NCBI GenBank assembly: GCA_026545225.1
Contig: CM048845.1
Location: 63,203,033-63,267,032, forward strand
From: Cornus controversa
Lineage: Eukaryota > Streptophyta > Magnoliopsida > Cornales > Cornaceae
DNA: 64,000 bases
Direction: 5' to 3'
A program made the translations under genes and the position numbers. Positions 47,275-59,082 of the stretch are shown in pieces. Under the pieces are notes generated by a model. It searched no databases. It was not told the DNA's origin and saw nothing but the letters and a program-made list of their open reading frames with translations. Position 1 is the first letter of the stretch; each line of letters starts with the position of its first letter.

Positions 47275-48110
47275 TATTAACCCCATTGGATTGATATGTT
47301 AACTTATAATCTTTTGTACCATGAATGTATCTTAAAATTATTTTAACAACAACTCAATGATTTTCACTTGGATTACTTTGAAATCTACTAACTACATTTA
47401 CTGCAAAACGTATATCAGTTCTAGTACATAACATTACATACATAATATTACCTATAACTTGTGCATATGGTGTGTTTTCCATTTTTTTTTATTTTCTTCT
47501 TCATTTAACAGGCACATCTCTTTAGATAACTTTGTTTGTCTATGAATAGCAGTATCACTGGAATTTGAATTTTTCATATGAAATCTTTTAATATTTTTTA
47601 CCAAATATTGCTCTTAAGATAATTGTAATATTTTTTATTTTCTTTCTCTAATTATTTGTATCCCCAATAAATAAGACGTTTCACTCATATCTTTCATGTC
47701 AAATTGACTCTTTGAGAAATTTTTAATTTCTTCAATTGATATAATGTCATTACATGCAATAAGTATATCATCTACATACAAAGATAATATAATAAAATTA
47801 CTTCCACTATTCTGATGGTATACACAGGGATCAAAATCATTTGTTTTAAATCCAAACATGGTAATAGTATTATGAAAAATATAATACCATTGTCTAGATG
47901 AATGGTTAAGTCCATATATTGATCTTTTGAGTTTGTATACTTTATTATTTTTATCCCTTTATATTATATCCATCAGGTTGTTGCATGTAAATTTCTTATT
48001 TTAGTTCTTTAATTAAAAATGTAGTCTTAACATCCATTTGAAATCATTCTAAATCTAATGATGCTACAATTGGCAATAAAATTCTTATTGAGGTAAATTT
48101 AGCAACTAGA
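47275..48110 (-). pseudogene. Copia D reverse transcriptase remnant
   Basis: Minus strand: FKTNDFDPCVYHQ, then IILSLYVDDILIACND (catalytic YVDD box, about 47740-47790), DMKDMSETSYLLGIQI (47650-47700), and further on the LRYIHGTKDYKLTYQ block before the inserted LTR. Standard Copia order. Fossil. Confidence 0.82.
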
Positions 48111-48116
48111 TAATAA

Positions 48117-48680
48117 GGGCTGGCTCACTAATGAAAATATTTTTTATTTTTATGTTTCTATCCCCTAAAAAGGTAAAAACAAAAACAAAAAATATGTTCA
48201 ATTAAATGTTTTTGTTCTCTATAATGAAAAATGTTTATCATTTTATTGAAAGGAACAGGAAACAAAAAAAAAAAGAAGTTTCTTCTGTTTCTTCACTGTA
48301 GTTAGGAAATATTTTCTCCACAGTAGTGGGACCCACTTAGTTAAATAATATATGATATTAAACATAACTTTCATTATCTATGATTTTTTGCACAATTGTT
48401 TTCTAATTTACATATTATAATCTTTTTCTTGTCTACTTAGCTAAATAATATATAATAAATTAATATAATAATATATAATATGCATAATTATCTATATTAA
48501 AATAAAAAAACACTTTGAAAATGCTCTTACTTTCATCTTCTTTTAAGAAAAAAAATTCATTTATAAATAATAACTCTTTATGATATACATATTATGTATA
48601 TTATTATCTTTTAACTTGTATCATTTTTTTAATTTAATTTTTACATATATATGATATCAATTTTAATTTAAGTGAATTTT

Positions 48681-48721
<41 letters not shown>

Positions 48722-48962
48722 GATATCATACTTATAAAAGACTAATTTTGCTGAAAAGTTCTTTTGTATTATCTAATAGTTACAGGTTCAAATATGAAGA
48801 AAAAAAAATATATTGTTTTTTGCTTTTTGTTCTGAAAAATGTGGAACAACAAGTTTAATGAACGATATTTCTACTTTCTGTTTCCACTCATAAAAAACAA
48901 GAATATATTTCTATTTTTTTTCGAGTACAAAAACAAAAAATGTTTTCATTAGTGAATGCACC
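48117..48962. mobile_element. MITE inside Copia D
   Basis: The left end GGGCTGGCTCACTAATGAAA and right end GGTGCATTCACTAATGAAAA (reverse complement) share CACTAATGAAAA plus a following T-rich stretch. 846 bases, AT-rich, no coding; it contains a CA/TA microsatellite at 48684-48722. TSD is ambiguous (TAA and TTAA next to the ends), so the superfamily is not assigned. Confidence 0.6.
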
Positions 48963-49275
48963 TTAAGTTTCTTCATAATCTATTTTGGGTTTTTGTGTGT
49001 ATCCTTTTGCTACTAATCTAGCTTTATATTTTTTAATAGTTCTATCGAATTTAAATTTTTGTTTTATGATGCATTTGCAACCAATTGTTTTTCTATCTTT
49101 AGATAGAAAAAAATTTTGTTATCAAATTTTTGTGACTCAGAAAAAGAAGCAATAGTCATGAAAATTTTAATAGTTTTCTTTTTTACTCTTCTTTCTGACT
49201 GTACTCCTAATAGGATGAGAAAATTTTTCATGGTAACAGGAGTAAACAATAAGTTAAGAGTAACAACAATACATT

Positions 49276-49644
49276 CTATGAATTTGGTAAATTATGTAAA
49301 ATAGTGAACACTTTCATTTTATTAGGAATTGGATTTCCTAAAGTTGCTAGTTCTTTTGCAATAACATATAACTTGTTTACATGATCAATTACATTATCAT
49401 CTTCTTTCATTGTGGTGCCATTAAAATTTTCAATTAGAAATTGGACGTATGATTCAGATGACACACGATATGCATCAATATTAGCATCACACATTGTCTT
49501 AGCATGCTCATATTCTTCAAACAAAATTTCAGTATCAGGTTCCATGAAAGTGAGTATTATATCTCTTGCAGATTTTTCATAGATTCTTTTATTTGCCGCA
49601 GATGAATTTTCAGAAGGAGGAGTAGATATGTCAATATCAATCAT
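49276..49644 (-). pseudogene. Copia D gag remnant
   Basis: Minus-strand ORF with YVQFLIENFNGTTMKEDDNV, then HVNKLYVIAKELATLGNPIP and ILHNLPNS, which matches the conserved Copia gag core that precedes the zinc finger. The region 48970-49275 may hold further gag sequence but nothing firm was read. Confidence 0.72.
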
Positions 49645-50024
49645 ACTTAACCTTGTCTTGGAAGAGTATGTGACGAATACAACGCTTCCAAGTTAAAAAA
49701 TTAGCCTCATTTAATTTTTCATTTTTACTAAGTTTTTAACTTACTGCTAAACTAGCCATATAAGAAAAATAAATTGAGTTTAGAAAGGCTAACCGTTGGA
49801 GTGACCAAAAAATATCAACTATGTGTACTGAATATTTCAACGACAGTGATAGTAGTCTTTCCCTTGTAAAAATGTGTGAAAATTTGATGGGCAACTCGCA
49901 AGATGTCTTTTCCAACTTGGTTTCCTTCTTTTACATGTCTATTTGCATTTGATGGAGAGAAAAAATATATGAACTTTGTAGACCTGGAAATAATGTGAAT
50001 GACCGGAGCAAGCTCTGATACCAA

Positions 50025-50754
50025 TGTAAGAATAAATTAGAAAGTCTTCAGATAAATCTTCAAATTGATTTTATCTTGATTGGGTCTCTTCAATTTTCCT
50101 TGGATTTTGCCTTCTCTTCAGTTACCGAATGAAACCTGAAAATAAAAAAATGAAGACGAAGCATAGAGAAAGACAATACGTATATTTCGCCTTCTCTTCA
50201 GTTACCCAAATGAAACTTGAAAATCAAAAATTGAAGTTGAAACACACAAAGAGACAGTACGTATATTTGTGCTTGAGGTGTAATGAGTTTTCTCCACAAT
50301 AAGGGGTTTTTAACTTTTTGTATCTGTCATTGAAACTAATCACTCATATCATAAATATGGAGGTTATTTAAGACTCTCATATCATTGAACCACTTCCTCG
50401 ACTAAAGGAGAGTGGTTTTTATTTTTAACGGCTAAACAATTCGTTTTCAACCACATTACCCCCATCCACATGCACGATCTCTTTTTAGGTGGGAGAAGGA
50501 GATATTTGTTCTCCTATTTTATCTCAACCACTTAAAAGTGATTTTGACCAAATCAAGTATCAACCAACTTGGCCAATTACACGTCTAGAAGTCATTTCTC
50601 AATAGGTGTGATCACAAATACAACTGTTATAAAATTAGTAAATAAATAAGATAAAATACTAGCAGACATATACATAAATTTGTATAGTAGATTTATGGAT
50701 CACCCAAAAATAAATAAAGTAAATTTGATGGCTATTTGGCCACTCAATCTAAAA
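50025..50754 (-). repeat. 5' LTR of Copia D
   Basis: Parallels 43736-44462 throughout, with roughly one difference in ten by eye. It is followed on the minus strand by the primer-binding site. Confidence 0.83.
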
Positions 50755-50759
50755 ATTAT

Positions 50760-51104
50760 GAGCTCAAGTCCTTGTAATATCTCATGATATATATAAGAAA
50801 ATAGATTCTCATCCATGGACGTTGGCCAAATTGTGCCGAACCATGTAAATCATGTTTGTCGAATATATGTAATTCTTGAGTGTATTTGGTGTATTAGTTG
50901 TTTGACTTTACATTGAGTGATTTTTTTGCATCTACACCTACCAATAGATTATGAACATATCCAATTTCAACCGTAGCAGAATTGAATACAAGTCATCATT
51001 GTATTCAAAAACTCAGTTCCAATATCCTACAATAGACAAATTTAAACAAGTAAAGAAAGAAAGAAATAAAATGAATGAAGTCAAATCTGAACAACCTGGA
51101 AAGG
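50760..51104. other. Internal sequence of Gypsy E after Copia D
   Basis: Its first part looks like the end of an LTR remnant (see 43421-43735). The short open frame at 50951-51142 overlaps the start of the CPN60 fragment, and its N-terminal part matches nothing I recognise. Confidence 0.4.
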
Positions 51105-51770
51105 AAAAAACAAAAAATATTGGTGTTGATCTTGTAAACTAAGTTACGAGTGCTACTAATACTGTGGGAGGAGATGGTTCTATTTGTACAACTGTTACGA
51201 TCCGCCAAACACCATGTAGATATTGTCTGTTTTGAACACTTTTCTCTCGGTGCTTAAGATTTTTTTTAAAAAAGTTAGGAAGTGTCTACACATATAACAA
51301 CCACTTCTCCCAGTCGATATGGGACATCACAATCACCCTCTCTTGGGATCTAGCGTCATCGCTGGTCTGACTTTCAAGGACTTTGCACAATCTTTCCATT
51401 TCGGACTGAGAATTGGCTATGTCTGCCTTACACTGTGTAGATATTGTTCGATTTGCATACTTTTCTCTCGGTGCTTACGATTTTTTTCAAATTTGTGTCT
51501 ACACAATTAGATGGTGTCCGCACATATAAGTACGTCAAAATCACTCCCCCAAATGGTGTGGAACGTTACAACAACAGTCCTGACTCAGGCAAGATTCGCT
51601 GAAGGTTGCATGTCAGTAACTGCTGGTGTAAATGGGATGGATTTGGGAAGTGGTGTTATTATGGCGGTTGATGCTGTTAAGCTGACTTGAAGAACAGAGT
51701 AGTGATAATAAGCACACCGGAGTAAATTACACATGCATATGGCCATTAGTTTTGCTAATGGTGAGGGCTT
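51105..51770 (+). pseudogene. Fragment of a mitochondrial-type CPN60 (HSP60) chaperonin gene
   Basis: Before the inserted LTR the reading is KNIGVDLVN.VTSATNTVGGDG, parallel to the conserved KNVGASLVKQVA.ATNDVAGDGTT of mitochondrial CPN60 (the ATP-binding GDGTT region). After it, TQARFAEGCMSVTAGVNGMD, then SGVIMAVDAV, parallels TRAIFTEGCKSVAAGMNAMD..RGI.MAVDAV, and a degraded ISTPE..ANGE follows to about 51767. In-frame stops and small indels make it dead. CPN60 folds proteins in the mitochondrial matrix; this is about 90 codons of a gene normally near 575. No introns are visible in the fragment, so it may be a retrocopy, but it is too short to be sure. Confidence 0.8.
51193..51570. mobile_element. 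Solo TRIM-like LTR inside the CPN60 fragment
   Basis: TG...CA ends (TGTTACGATCCGCC to GGAACGTTACA), 378 bases, with ACAAC directly on both sides (51188-51192 and 51571-51575). The phrase TAGATATTGT...TTTTCTCTCGGTGCTTA occurs twice inside (51217 and 51438), so it is internally duplicated. The theme resembles the TRIM family at 32365 (TATGATATTGTTCGCTTTGGG), suggesting a distant relative. Confidence 0.78.
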
Positions 51771-52556
51771 GAAAAGCGTGACAAGACTTGAACTACCCAT
51801 TAATGCTTTTCAGTATCCATCTAAAGTGATCCTATTATGACTTTTCACAATTCTTTGGGAGTTCATATTTTTAATGTGCTTGGACTTTTGAGACAAAATT
51901 GGATGGTTGGTTTTTCAAACACTTACCCAACAGCAAGAATTACTCCTAATAATTATGGCCCATGTTGATTGGTCATTCGTCTGGTTTGGTGTGGCTGCTT
52001 CTTGTGGTGCTCCTTAGAATTTGATCTTGGACTTGTTGCTACTCATTGTCATGAGAGCCTTGTTATTTTTGTTTTTCCTATTGGGCTTGATGTCTCTCTC
52101 TTGAGACCCTTCTGTTCATTCCTCTACTTTGATCTATTCTACTTATCCATTTTATCCCCAAAAAAATTACTCCTAATATTTTCCACCATTCTAATTTGAT
52201 TTTGCCAAATTTGGAGTCCAATAATGATGGCCAGAATTAATAAGTTCATTGTTCTCATTCCTCGTGAGATCTGTTGTTGCCGAAAGTTGCATAGGTTTTG
52301 ATCACTCCAACAAATATTTTCTTCTGAGTTGTCAAGAGATTGGTATTCTGTCACATGTGGTAAGCGTTAATATTTCATCCACAATTTTCTTAAAAAACCT
52401 TAGCAGATTGGAATACATAAAGAGTTTTCATCAATTTGGGTCAAAAGACATTGTCATGATGGTGGAACTCAATCATATGGAATTTTTTGCATCAAATTAT
52501 AAGTCACATTCATCATAGATAAACTCAAGAACAAGTTCTTTTGAAGCGGATGAGAC
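51771..52556. other. 3' internal part of Gypsy E
   Basis: No domain recognised. The open frames here are short and hydrophobic without family motifs. ACTCCTAATAATTATGG and ACTCCTAATATTTTCC near 51945 and 52170 are repeated phrases. Confidence 0.4.
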
Positions 52557-52979
52557 TGATATATAACAGCTTTATCGACTTTTTTTGGGTTTAGATTTAT
52601 GGTATCATTTCTACTTGAGGAGATTCATTCTTGATCGAAAACTCACTAGCTTTTGCTATTGACTCATGTTACTTTTCGGCTAAATTCAGTCGTTAAGGAC
52701 TCTGAAATGAATTTTTTTCTTATAAAATACCGTTGAATATTTCGAGATTTTATTTTGTAGCGTTTTGGTATTTAGTAATTAAGTTTCGTATTCTATTTTT
52801 TCAGAATTTTGAGAGATAGTTGAATTTTGGCCAATTTTCCTATGTTGATAATTTTCTTGTGCTTGTAGATTTCCTCAGGCAGTGTTAGGTTATCAATAAT
52901 AATATATCAGATTTTTCTTTGTCTATACTTTGTGAATTCAAAGTGTTTTTAGTAAACTTTCATATATTCCTCTCCATCA
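52557..52979 (+). repeat. 3' LTR of Gypsy E
   Basis: TGATATATAACAGCTTTATC to CTCTCCATCA, 423 bases, followed by the CAAAC target duplication. Confidence 0.8.
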
Positions 52980-52984
52980 CAAAC

Positions 52985-54420
52985 CTAGAACAATAAAAAA
53001 AATATATAATAATTATTTTAAGATCAAGACTAAAATTGAATTTTATGTCCTTAAGACAAATTTTGTCCCACTTGATACATCTCAATAGCAAAACAGCGAA
53101 CCAAACACTCTCTAATTTGAACATAAACCAACTAATTAAACTTTAATCCAATTAAGCCGACCAATCCGAGCTTAAAAACTCTCATGTGAGGTTTGTTGGG
53201 TTGAGCTTCAATAGATTTCTCTTTTATTTTCCTCGAGATTCTTTTAAATAGAAATAGAGACCGAGTGCACTAAAAAAGAAAATGGTCTAGGGAAGCATTT
53301 TAGAATAGAAGATCCCCCTCGTTTTATAAATTATCTAAAAACTTAGTCAATAAAATTATATTTTTCAATTAATTTTGATCACAAGAAAATCACTCTCAAC
53401 CCCTCCACTTTTGTCACGAAACATATTCGGATTTGTTAAGGAGAAATGAGAGCTCCGTTTTCTTCAACTAAAAACATTTTTGTTGTAAAATATTTTATTT
53501 TTCCATTTTTCGGTTTTAGATTCTATTTTTCTGAAATTGACTACTATCTTAGTGTTATCTCTTGCTTTTGCTTCTGGTTTACAATTGTCGTCATGTTCAA
53601 ATATTTGAGAAACAGAGAATTTGAAAATTACAAAAAGGTGTAGTTTACACATGTTTGTACCTTACTATTGTGAAAAAAAAGGGTGATATATACATCACCT
53701 AGGAAATATGAATACTTTTACAAGAGTAACGTATTCGTATACTTTTGGATACGTGTCTGATATTTTCTAAACGTATTCATAATTTTAAAATATATTTTTT
53801 AATTTCTAACACGTATCTGGTACTTCTCAGATACTTCAACCACGTATCCGATACTTCACACATTTTTAACCAGGTTTAAACATGAAAATATAATTTTTTT
53901 AAAAATAATATCATATTATAATTGTTAATAAAAATTTAAAATTCATTTACAAAATAAGTGTTGAGATACATATTATGATTTAGTACAAAATTCATCCATG
54001 CTAATTATTCAATGATTCTAAATTCTTATTTTATTTATTAATGATAATATTTTATAAAAAAATATTAACAACTCATTTTTTTCATATATAAAAATATAAT
54101 TTACCATGCTTAGCAGACTATGTTTACACATAGACAAACATGGACACATGAACCTCCCCGATATTCAGAATCTCAAGATAGGTACGTTAATGCAACTTTT
54201 TGGACAGATAGAAAGAACAGGTTCCTCTCTGTCTAGAATAAATTATAGAAAAAGAAGAAGGCTTTTGGACTTGCGAAACCAACAGAAACAGTGAACAGTT
54301 TGCATCCATTGGTTGCATTGAGGCCACCACATTGCTTTCGTGTGCGGGTCCCATGCAGATGCATCCTGTGGCTATCAACATACTCGGTTAAGTTTTGGTT
54401 CGATAAAATAGCAGATGTCA
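52985..54420. repeat. Intergenic spacer upstream of the MYB gene, with a degenerate minisatellite
   Basis: No gene is supported. At 53720-53870 a degenerate motif ACGTATCCGATACTT/ACGTGTCTGATATTT recurs about six times. Short open frames here have no recognisable domain. Confidence 0.45.
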
Positions 54421-54429
54421 ATGTGTGTG

Positions 54430-54546
54430 CATATGTATGTATATATATACGCACATACATACATTGAGAGAGAGAGAGAGAGAGAGAGACAGGAGAGGGA
54501 GGGTGGAGGAGTTGTTATAGACTTATAGCCATCAAAGGTGAGATAA
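54430..54546 (+). promoter_or_regulatory. Core promoter and 5' leader of the MYB gene
   Basis: A TATA-like run ATGTATATATATACGC at 54435-54452 is followed by a GA repeat (about 54466-54489) and a purine-rich leader up to the ATG at 54547. GA repeats in 5' leaders are common in plant genes. The transcription start is not known. Confidence 0.5.
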
Positions 54547-54682
54547 ATGGGTAGAAACCCATGTTGTGCAAAAGATGGACTGATGAACAGAGGAGTATGG
54601 TCATCCCAAGAAGATCAAATCCTCATAGACTATGTCAAGAAACATGGAAAAGGAAATTGGAGGACTGTTGCTCAAGAAACAG
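54547..54682 (+). other. MYB exon 1
   Basis: ATG at 54547 opens MGRNPCC, the usual MYB N terminus. The exon ends at CAG before GTAATTGATT. It encodes most of R2. Confidence 0.9.
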
Positions 54683-56168
54683 GTAATTGATTAAAGAGGA
54701 GCCACAGCAAAGTTTATCAATAGGTACCTATGATCTTAGTGTGTGTGTGTGTGTTTTTAAAAATTTATTTATTATTTTTTTGTACCTTTTTCTTTTTTAA
54801 GGTCTAAAGAGATGTGGGAAGAGTTGCAGACTTAGGTGGTTAAATTATTTGAGGCCTGATTTAAAGAGAGGTGACATTTCCCCAGATGAAGAGGACCTCA
54901 TCATCAGACTTCACAATCTTCTTGGCAACAGGTGACGTTATTTATTCTTATTCTTTTTCATATATATATATATATATAAGAACTGTTAAAATTTACTATA
55001 TTAATGGTGTATGTTTTGGGCAAGTTCATTGTTCCTCATTCTTGTCCTAATTTTAAGCTCTGGTTGATGGCAATATATTCCTTCACAATAAATCATCTTC
55101 CTTCTCATTGAATTCAGTATACCAAGGCCATACATAGAAATCACTCCTCACTGAAGTTTTTAACAAATGATTGGCTCAATCATACAAACTTGGAGAAATT
55201 ATTAGCTAGTCCCGGGCTCACTTCTCCCAGTAACACACTATAAGAGAAAGTGTTGAAATAAAGAAGACACATATGCACATATGACACATTGTTATTGGTC
55301 TGAAACCATTGCTTTCGAAACTATCTGATAACTCAAAAATTTCGTGTATATAAGAATACCACTAATAACTCTGAATTACTTGTCATAATAGGAAATAATT
55401 AAAAATTCAGATTATATTCGACTGCATAGAATTGGAGCCTAAACTTTAGAGTTATTAGTATTCCAGTAATGCCTGAGGTACAATTTATGTATTTCATCGA
55501 CCTATTATAATTCTCCATCACTCAACTTCCTCTTTGGAAGACAAGAGATAACGTTCATTCTCGATCTGCAATTAATTCAAGCATGAATTTCAACTTAATT
55601 TCCTTCACCCAGGTGGGCTTTGATAGCCGGAAGACTTCCAGGTCGAACTGATAATGAAATCAAGAACTACTGGAACACAAAATTAGCTAAGAAGTTGCAT
55701 GGCCAAACATCAAAGTCCTCCATCAAACCGCTTAAATCTGATGAGAAGAAGCCAAACGATGAAGAATTTGAAGTGGGCATTCCTCAAGTGATTAGTAGTA
55801 CTAAAGATGTTAGTTGCAATAGAACTTTCATCCCATCTGAACAAAATCAGCCAACAATTGGAAACAAAAACTTGATCGATAAAGGTGAAAGCCCGGTGCC
55901 GTTAGAGGATGCTTCTTTAAACTTCCTGATGGACATTGATGTCAATGAAGTTTTGATACCAGATGTTCTATGCTCAGATTTATCTCTCATGCACGAAAAT
56001 GTCAACATGGTGGAGAATAGTTATAACATGTTTTCATCTTCTTCCAACTGTCCAGTCTCACCATATGAAGATTTGGTTGAAAATGAGATGATCGAAAGAA
56101 ACCCTCTTCAACCCACATTAGTTTTGGAGCTCAAGAGGGTGGCTTCTTTTCTAGATTTAGAAGATTAA
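54547..56168 (+). CDS. R2R3-MYB transcription factor, bHLH-interacting type (three exons)
   Basis: Exons 54547-54682, 54802-54931 and 55613-56168 give 273 residues; the introns fall in codons 46 (after base 1) and 89 (after base 2), the canonical R2R3-MYB positions, with GT/AG borders. The protein starts [13 protein letters not shown]2 tryptophans are at 18, 38 and 58; R3 has Ile71, Trp90 and Trp109, as expected for plant MYBs. In R3 the bHLH-partner signature [DE]Lx2[RK]x3Lx6Lx3R is complete (Asp77, Leu78, Arg81, Leu85, Leu92, Arg96), so it probably acts in the nucleus with a bHLH/WD40 complex, as do MYBs of pigment, tannin and trichome control. The subgroup cannot be fixed: the C-terminal part is acidic and serine-rich, ending in VASFLDLED, and matches no subgroup motif I am sure of. 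No defect is seen. A decayed copy of exon 3 lies at 39459-39943. Confidence 0.92.
54802..54931 (+). other. MYB exon 2
   Basis: Begins after TTTTTTAAG with GTCTAAAGAGATGTGG ([13 protein letters not shown]), 130 bases, the standard size of this exon in plant MYBs. It ends GGCAACAG before GTGACG. It encodes the end of R2 and half of R3. Confidence 0.9.
54932..55612 (+). other. MYB intron 2
   Basis: 681 bases, AT-rich, with a TA run at 54960-54978. A polypyrimidine tract precedes the TTCACCCAG acceptor. No insertion recognised. Confidence 0.8.
55613..56168 (+). other. MYB exon 3
   Basis: Encodes the last R3 helix ([20 protein letters not shown]) and the whole C-terminal regulatory region, up to the TAA at 56166-56168. 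Confidence 0.9.
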
Positions 56169-57720
56169 TGGAAAGAATTAGGGTTAATAGACGAGTACTC
56201 CAAATAAATAATCATAATTATTTCTGTAATTAAGATGAAGTGAAATGATTCTACTAAACCACCACTAAGTCATATTCCAACGTCTTAGTTGTATCTTTTA
56301 TGTATATGTATATATATTTTTTACATTACATTACATGTCTATTGTTTCTGTGCAGAAGTGGTGTAAAAGATCCAGGGGTAAAAAGGTCTATTTTGGGCGT
56401 TTGATTAATTCTCAATTTTTTTCCTATTTTAACCAATTAATAAGGCAATAAATTACGAGTAACCATAGACACAGTAAAAATTATCACCAATTTAGGAAAA
56501 TGAATCATTGTCATTCATAGTACAAGTGAGACCCACATTTGTACAATCCAATAAGTATTCACCGTGTTCACTATACATTTAGTAATAACTTTTCGGTCAA
56601 AAAAAATCACACAAGTAATAAAAATATATACAAATAAAAGTAAAGAGATAAAGAGATCACACAAAGAACTTTTAGGTGGAAATCTCAACAAGAAAAAAAA
56701 CTACGGAGCCCTAATCTATCTCTGGCAAAACAATCTACTAGCCAAGAAATAGTAAAATGAGTTTCAGTGTCTTTAGAACTGAACTCTGGTTTATGATTCC
56801 AATGCTTTAAAAATCATAAGTCGTTAATTTACCTCTGACATCCAGTGTCTTACAATTCCAATGATTTTTGAACCATCAACAACACCGATCCACGCCAATG
56901 AAATTTCATCATTGTGATCTACTTCTTTTAGTTACTGAACTCTTCGTATCTTTCACAAACGGTGTGAAGATACGAATGAAAATATGTCGTTGTGAGTGAA
57001 CTGATTGTCTCTGTAGATAGCTCACAATTCCATTGACCAAAATTAGAGCATCACACTAATTACTTAGTAACCGCAATGTTTCCTCCATATAAAATAAATG
57101 AATTCAGAAAAATCTAAGCTTCATTTTTCTTTTAAATTTTAGCTTGATTTTTTTCTCAAATCACTCAAAATTGGCCAATTTAATCTCTGGTAATCTCTCT
57201 ATGAAAAGCTCATAAAAAAACCTAGTAATCTATAATTGAGATAGTCCTCCAAAATATTGAGATGGTAGTTTGAAAACACTTTAGGAGTTTGGGTTGAAAA
57301 GGGTATCAGAATCCTATCGGAAGATATATTTTTTAACATATATTTGAAACATCTTGCACCGGTTGTGATTTTGGTCCCACCTCGCGCAATGCTTGAAAAA
57401 GCTCAATCAGTTTGTATCGTATTTTGGAACATTTCGAAGTCCGTGCACCGACTTTTCGTACTCAACGAGTAGTCAAATGAATTCGATATCAAACAAATAA
57501 TATAACATTAAAAATCTTATCGAACCAATTTCTTTTTATCGTATAAAGATCATTACTTCAAATTTAAAATTGAGAAAGAAGACAAATATGTCAAAATTAA
57601 ATTGAATACAAAACTCCGTGTGAATACTGTTTCAAGACCTGCTTAAAACATGTTTCAAATAAAAAAAATATTTTTAGTCTTGAAAACATTTAAAAATATT
57701 TTTTAAATACAAGTGTACTC
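56169..57720. other. Intergenic sequence downstream of the MYB gene
   Basis: The first 120 bases match the 3' flank of the MYB fragment at 39944-40100. The rest (about 56560-57700) has LTR-like phrases such as AACTTTTAGGTGGAAATCTC and CCTCGCGCAATGCTTG, but no ends, primer site or coding could be shown. Confidence 0.4.
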
Positions 57721-57904
57721 ACACACACTCACTTAGTTGACTTAAGTAATGTATAATTTCAATCAACAAGTATTGAGTTCATGTAGATCACTCGTTGCTC
57801 AGCTTTCAAAATCAAAACTGAAGATAAACATAGAATTACAATACAATTAAATACATTTTAACATCGCAATTTGTTAACATCAATACTAAGTTTCTCATAT
57901 TTTT

Positions 57905-58245
57905 ACTCTCAATTATGTATATATATGCACATATAAATTATTTTTTAATATAAAGATATGTAAGTTATATATATATAAATATATGCACATAAAAATTATT
58001 TTTTAATATGGTGAGATGTAAGTGGTTTGATTGAGATTATAATATCAAATATATGCACATAAAAATTATTTTTTAATATGATGATATGTAAGTGGTTTGA
58101 TTGAGATTATAATATTAAATATATGCACATAAAAATTATTTTTTAATATGATGATATGTAAGTGGTTTGATTGAGATTATAATATCAAATATATGCACAT
58201 AAAAATTATTTTTTAATATGATGATATGGAAGTGGTTTGATTGCA
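57905..58245. repeat. Tandem repeat, unit about 71 bp
   Basis: Five copies, the last four nearly identical, of ATATGCACATAAAAATTATT followed by a T-run, AATATGATGATATGTAAGTGG and TTTGATTGAGATTATAATAT. Confidence 0.88.
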
Positions 58246-59079
58246 TAAAACGTGGATGGAAGAAAATTAAAGTAATCGGTACAATTATTAATTAGAAAGA
58301 GATACACTTTCTTATATAGATATATATATACACATCAATTAAGAAGAGTAAGCGGTTCATAATTGGGATGATAACTTTAAAGATTGAATAATATATAATG
58401 CCTATCTAGTATGTGGACATAAATATCAGACCCTCTGTACCTTTCGAATAATAGTAAATAAATAAAATAGCAGACCCCTACATCAATATATGTACTACAT
58501 CTGGCATCACTTGCTTGCCTTCATTCAGTGGACTATATATATTCACTACTAATAACATTAAAATCAAGAATGTATGCATCAACTATTCTAAAAATATTGT
58601 ATTGTTAACTTAAATGGTACATCAATGTTGCAACTCGATGTAATATTTTATATATATATATATATATATAAATATAGATATATATATTGTATCTTTTATT
58701 TAAATATTCTGTAGAAGTGTTATATTATTGTTATATGAATTTTTTTTTTATTTTGAGTATAATATGCTGAATTGTGGGTTTAAAGTGCATGCACTGACAT
58801 GAGACGATCCTACATACTCACATGGCTAGACAGAAAAAAGCACTTGCATGAAATATGAGACAGAGTCATGCCATACTAACCGATCAAACAAAAAGAAGCA
58901 GAATTGCTTGACCAAAGGATGGCAATACGTTGGGACATGGATCCAAGTGAACCAAATGCCACAAACAAACAAACCAACGAACTTTCCATGCGCGTAGTGT
59001 GAAAGTTAGGTACTATTTGAGCCACAAATTTTGGCTACTACCTTTTGAAGAGATTTGAATTTTGCAATGATAGGAGACA

Positions 59080-59082
<3 letters not shown>
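58246..59082. other. Intergenic sequence, no gene recognised
   Basis: Mixed composition with a TA run at 58652-58686. The less AT-rich stretch 58788-59060 carries no ORF with family motifs. Confidence 0.45.

Larger units (their letters stand above)
43736..50754 (-). mobile_element. Copia fossil D
   Basis: Minus-strand element with LTRs 43736-44462 and 50025-50754, TSD ATTAT. Primer site TTGGTATCAGAGC reads on the minus strand at 50012-50024, the polypurine tract GGCCAAGTGGGAGA at 44463-44476. Domains on the minus strand: gag 49276-49644, reverse transcriptase 47635-48100, RNase H 44480-44966. A solo LTR (44967-47268) and a MITE (48117-48962) are inserted in it. Protease and integrase were not recognised. 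Broken, with many breaks. Confidence 0.83.
42189..52979 (+). mobile_element. Chromovirus-like Gypsy fossil E with nested insertions
   Basis: LTRs 42189-42739 and 52557-52979, TSD CAAAC. Internal sequence holds a gag remnant (about 43000-43400), then LTR-like sequence, Copia D (43736-50754), a CPN60 fragment with a solo TRIM LTR (51105-51770), and a 3' part. No pol was recognised. Both LTRs diverge strongly by eye, so the element is old. Broken, with many breaks. Confidence 0.78.

Noticed and set aside
51969-52518. Hydrophobic short open frames as possible membrane peptides
   Set aside because: T-rich composition gives hydrophobic residues by chance; no conserved motif, and the region is the 3' part of a broken Gypsy element.
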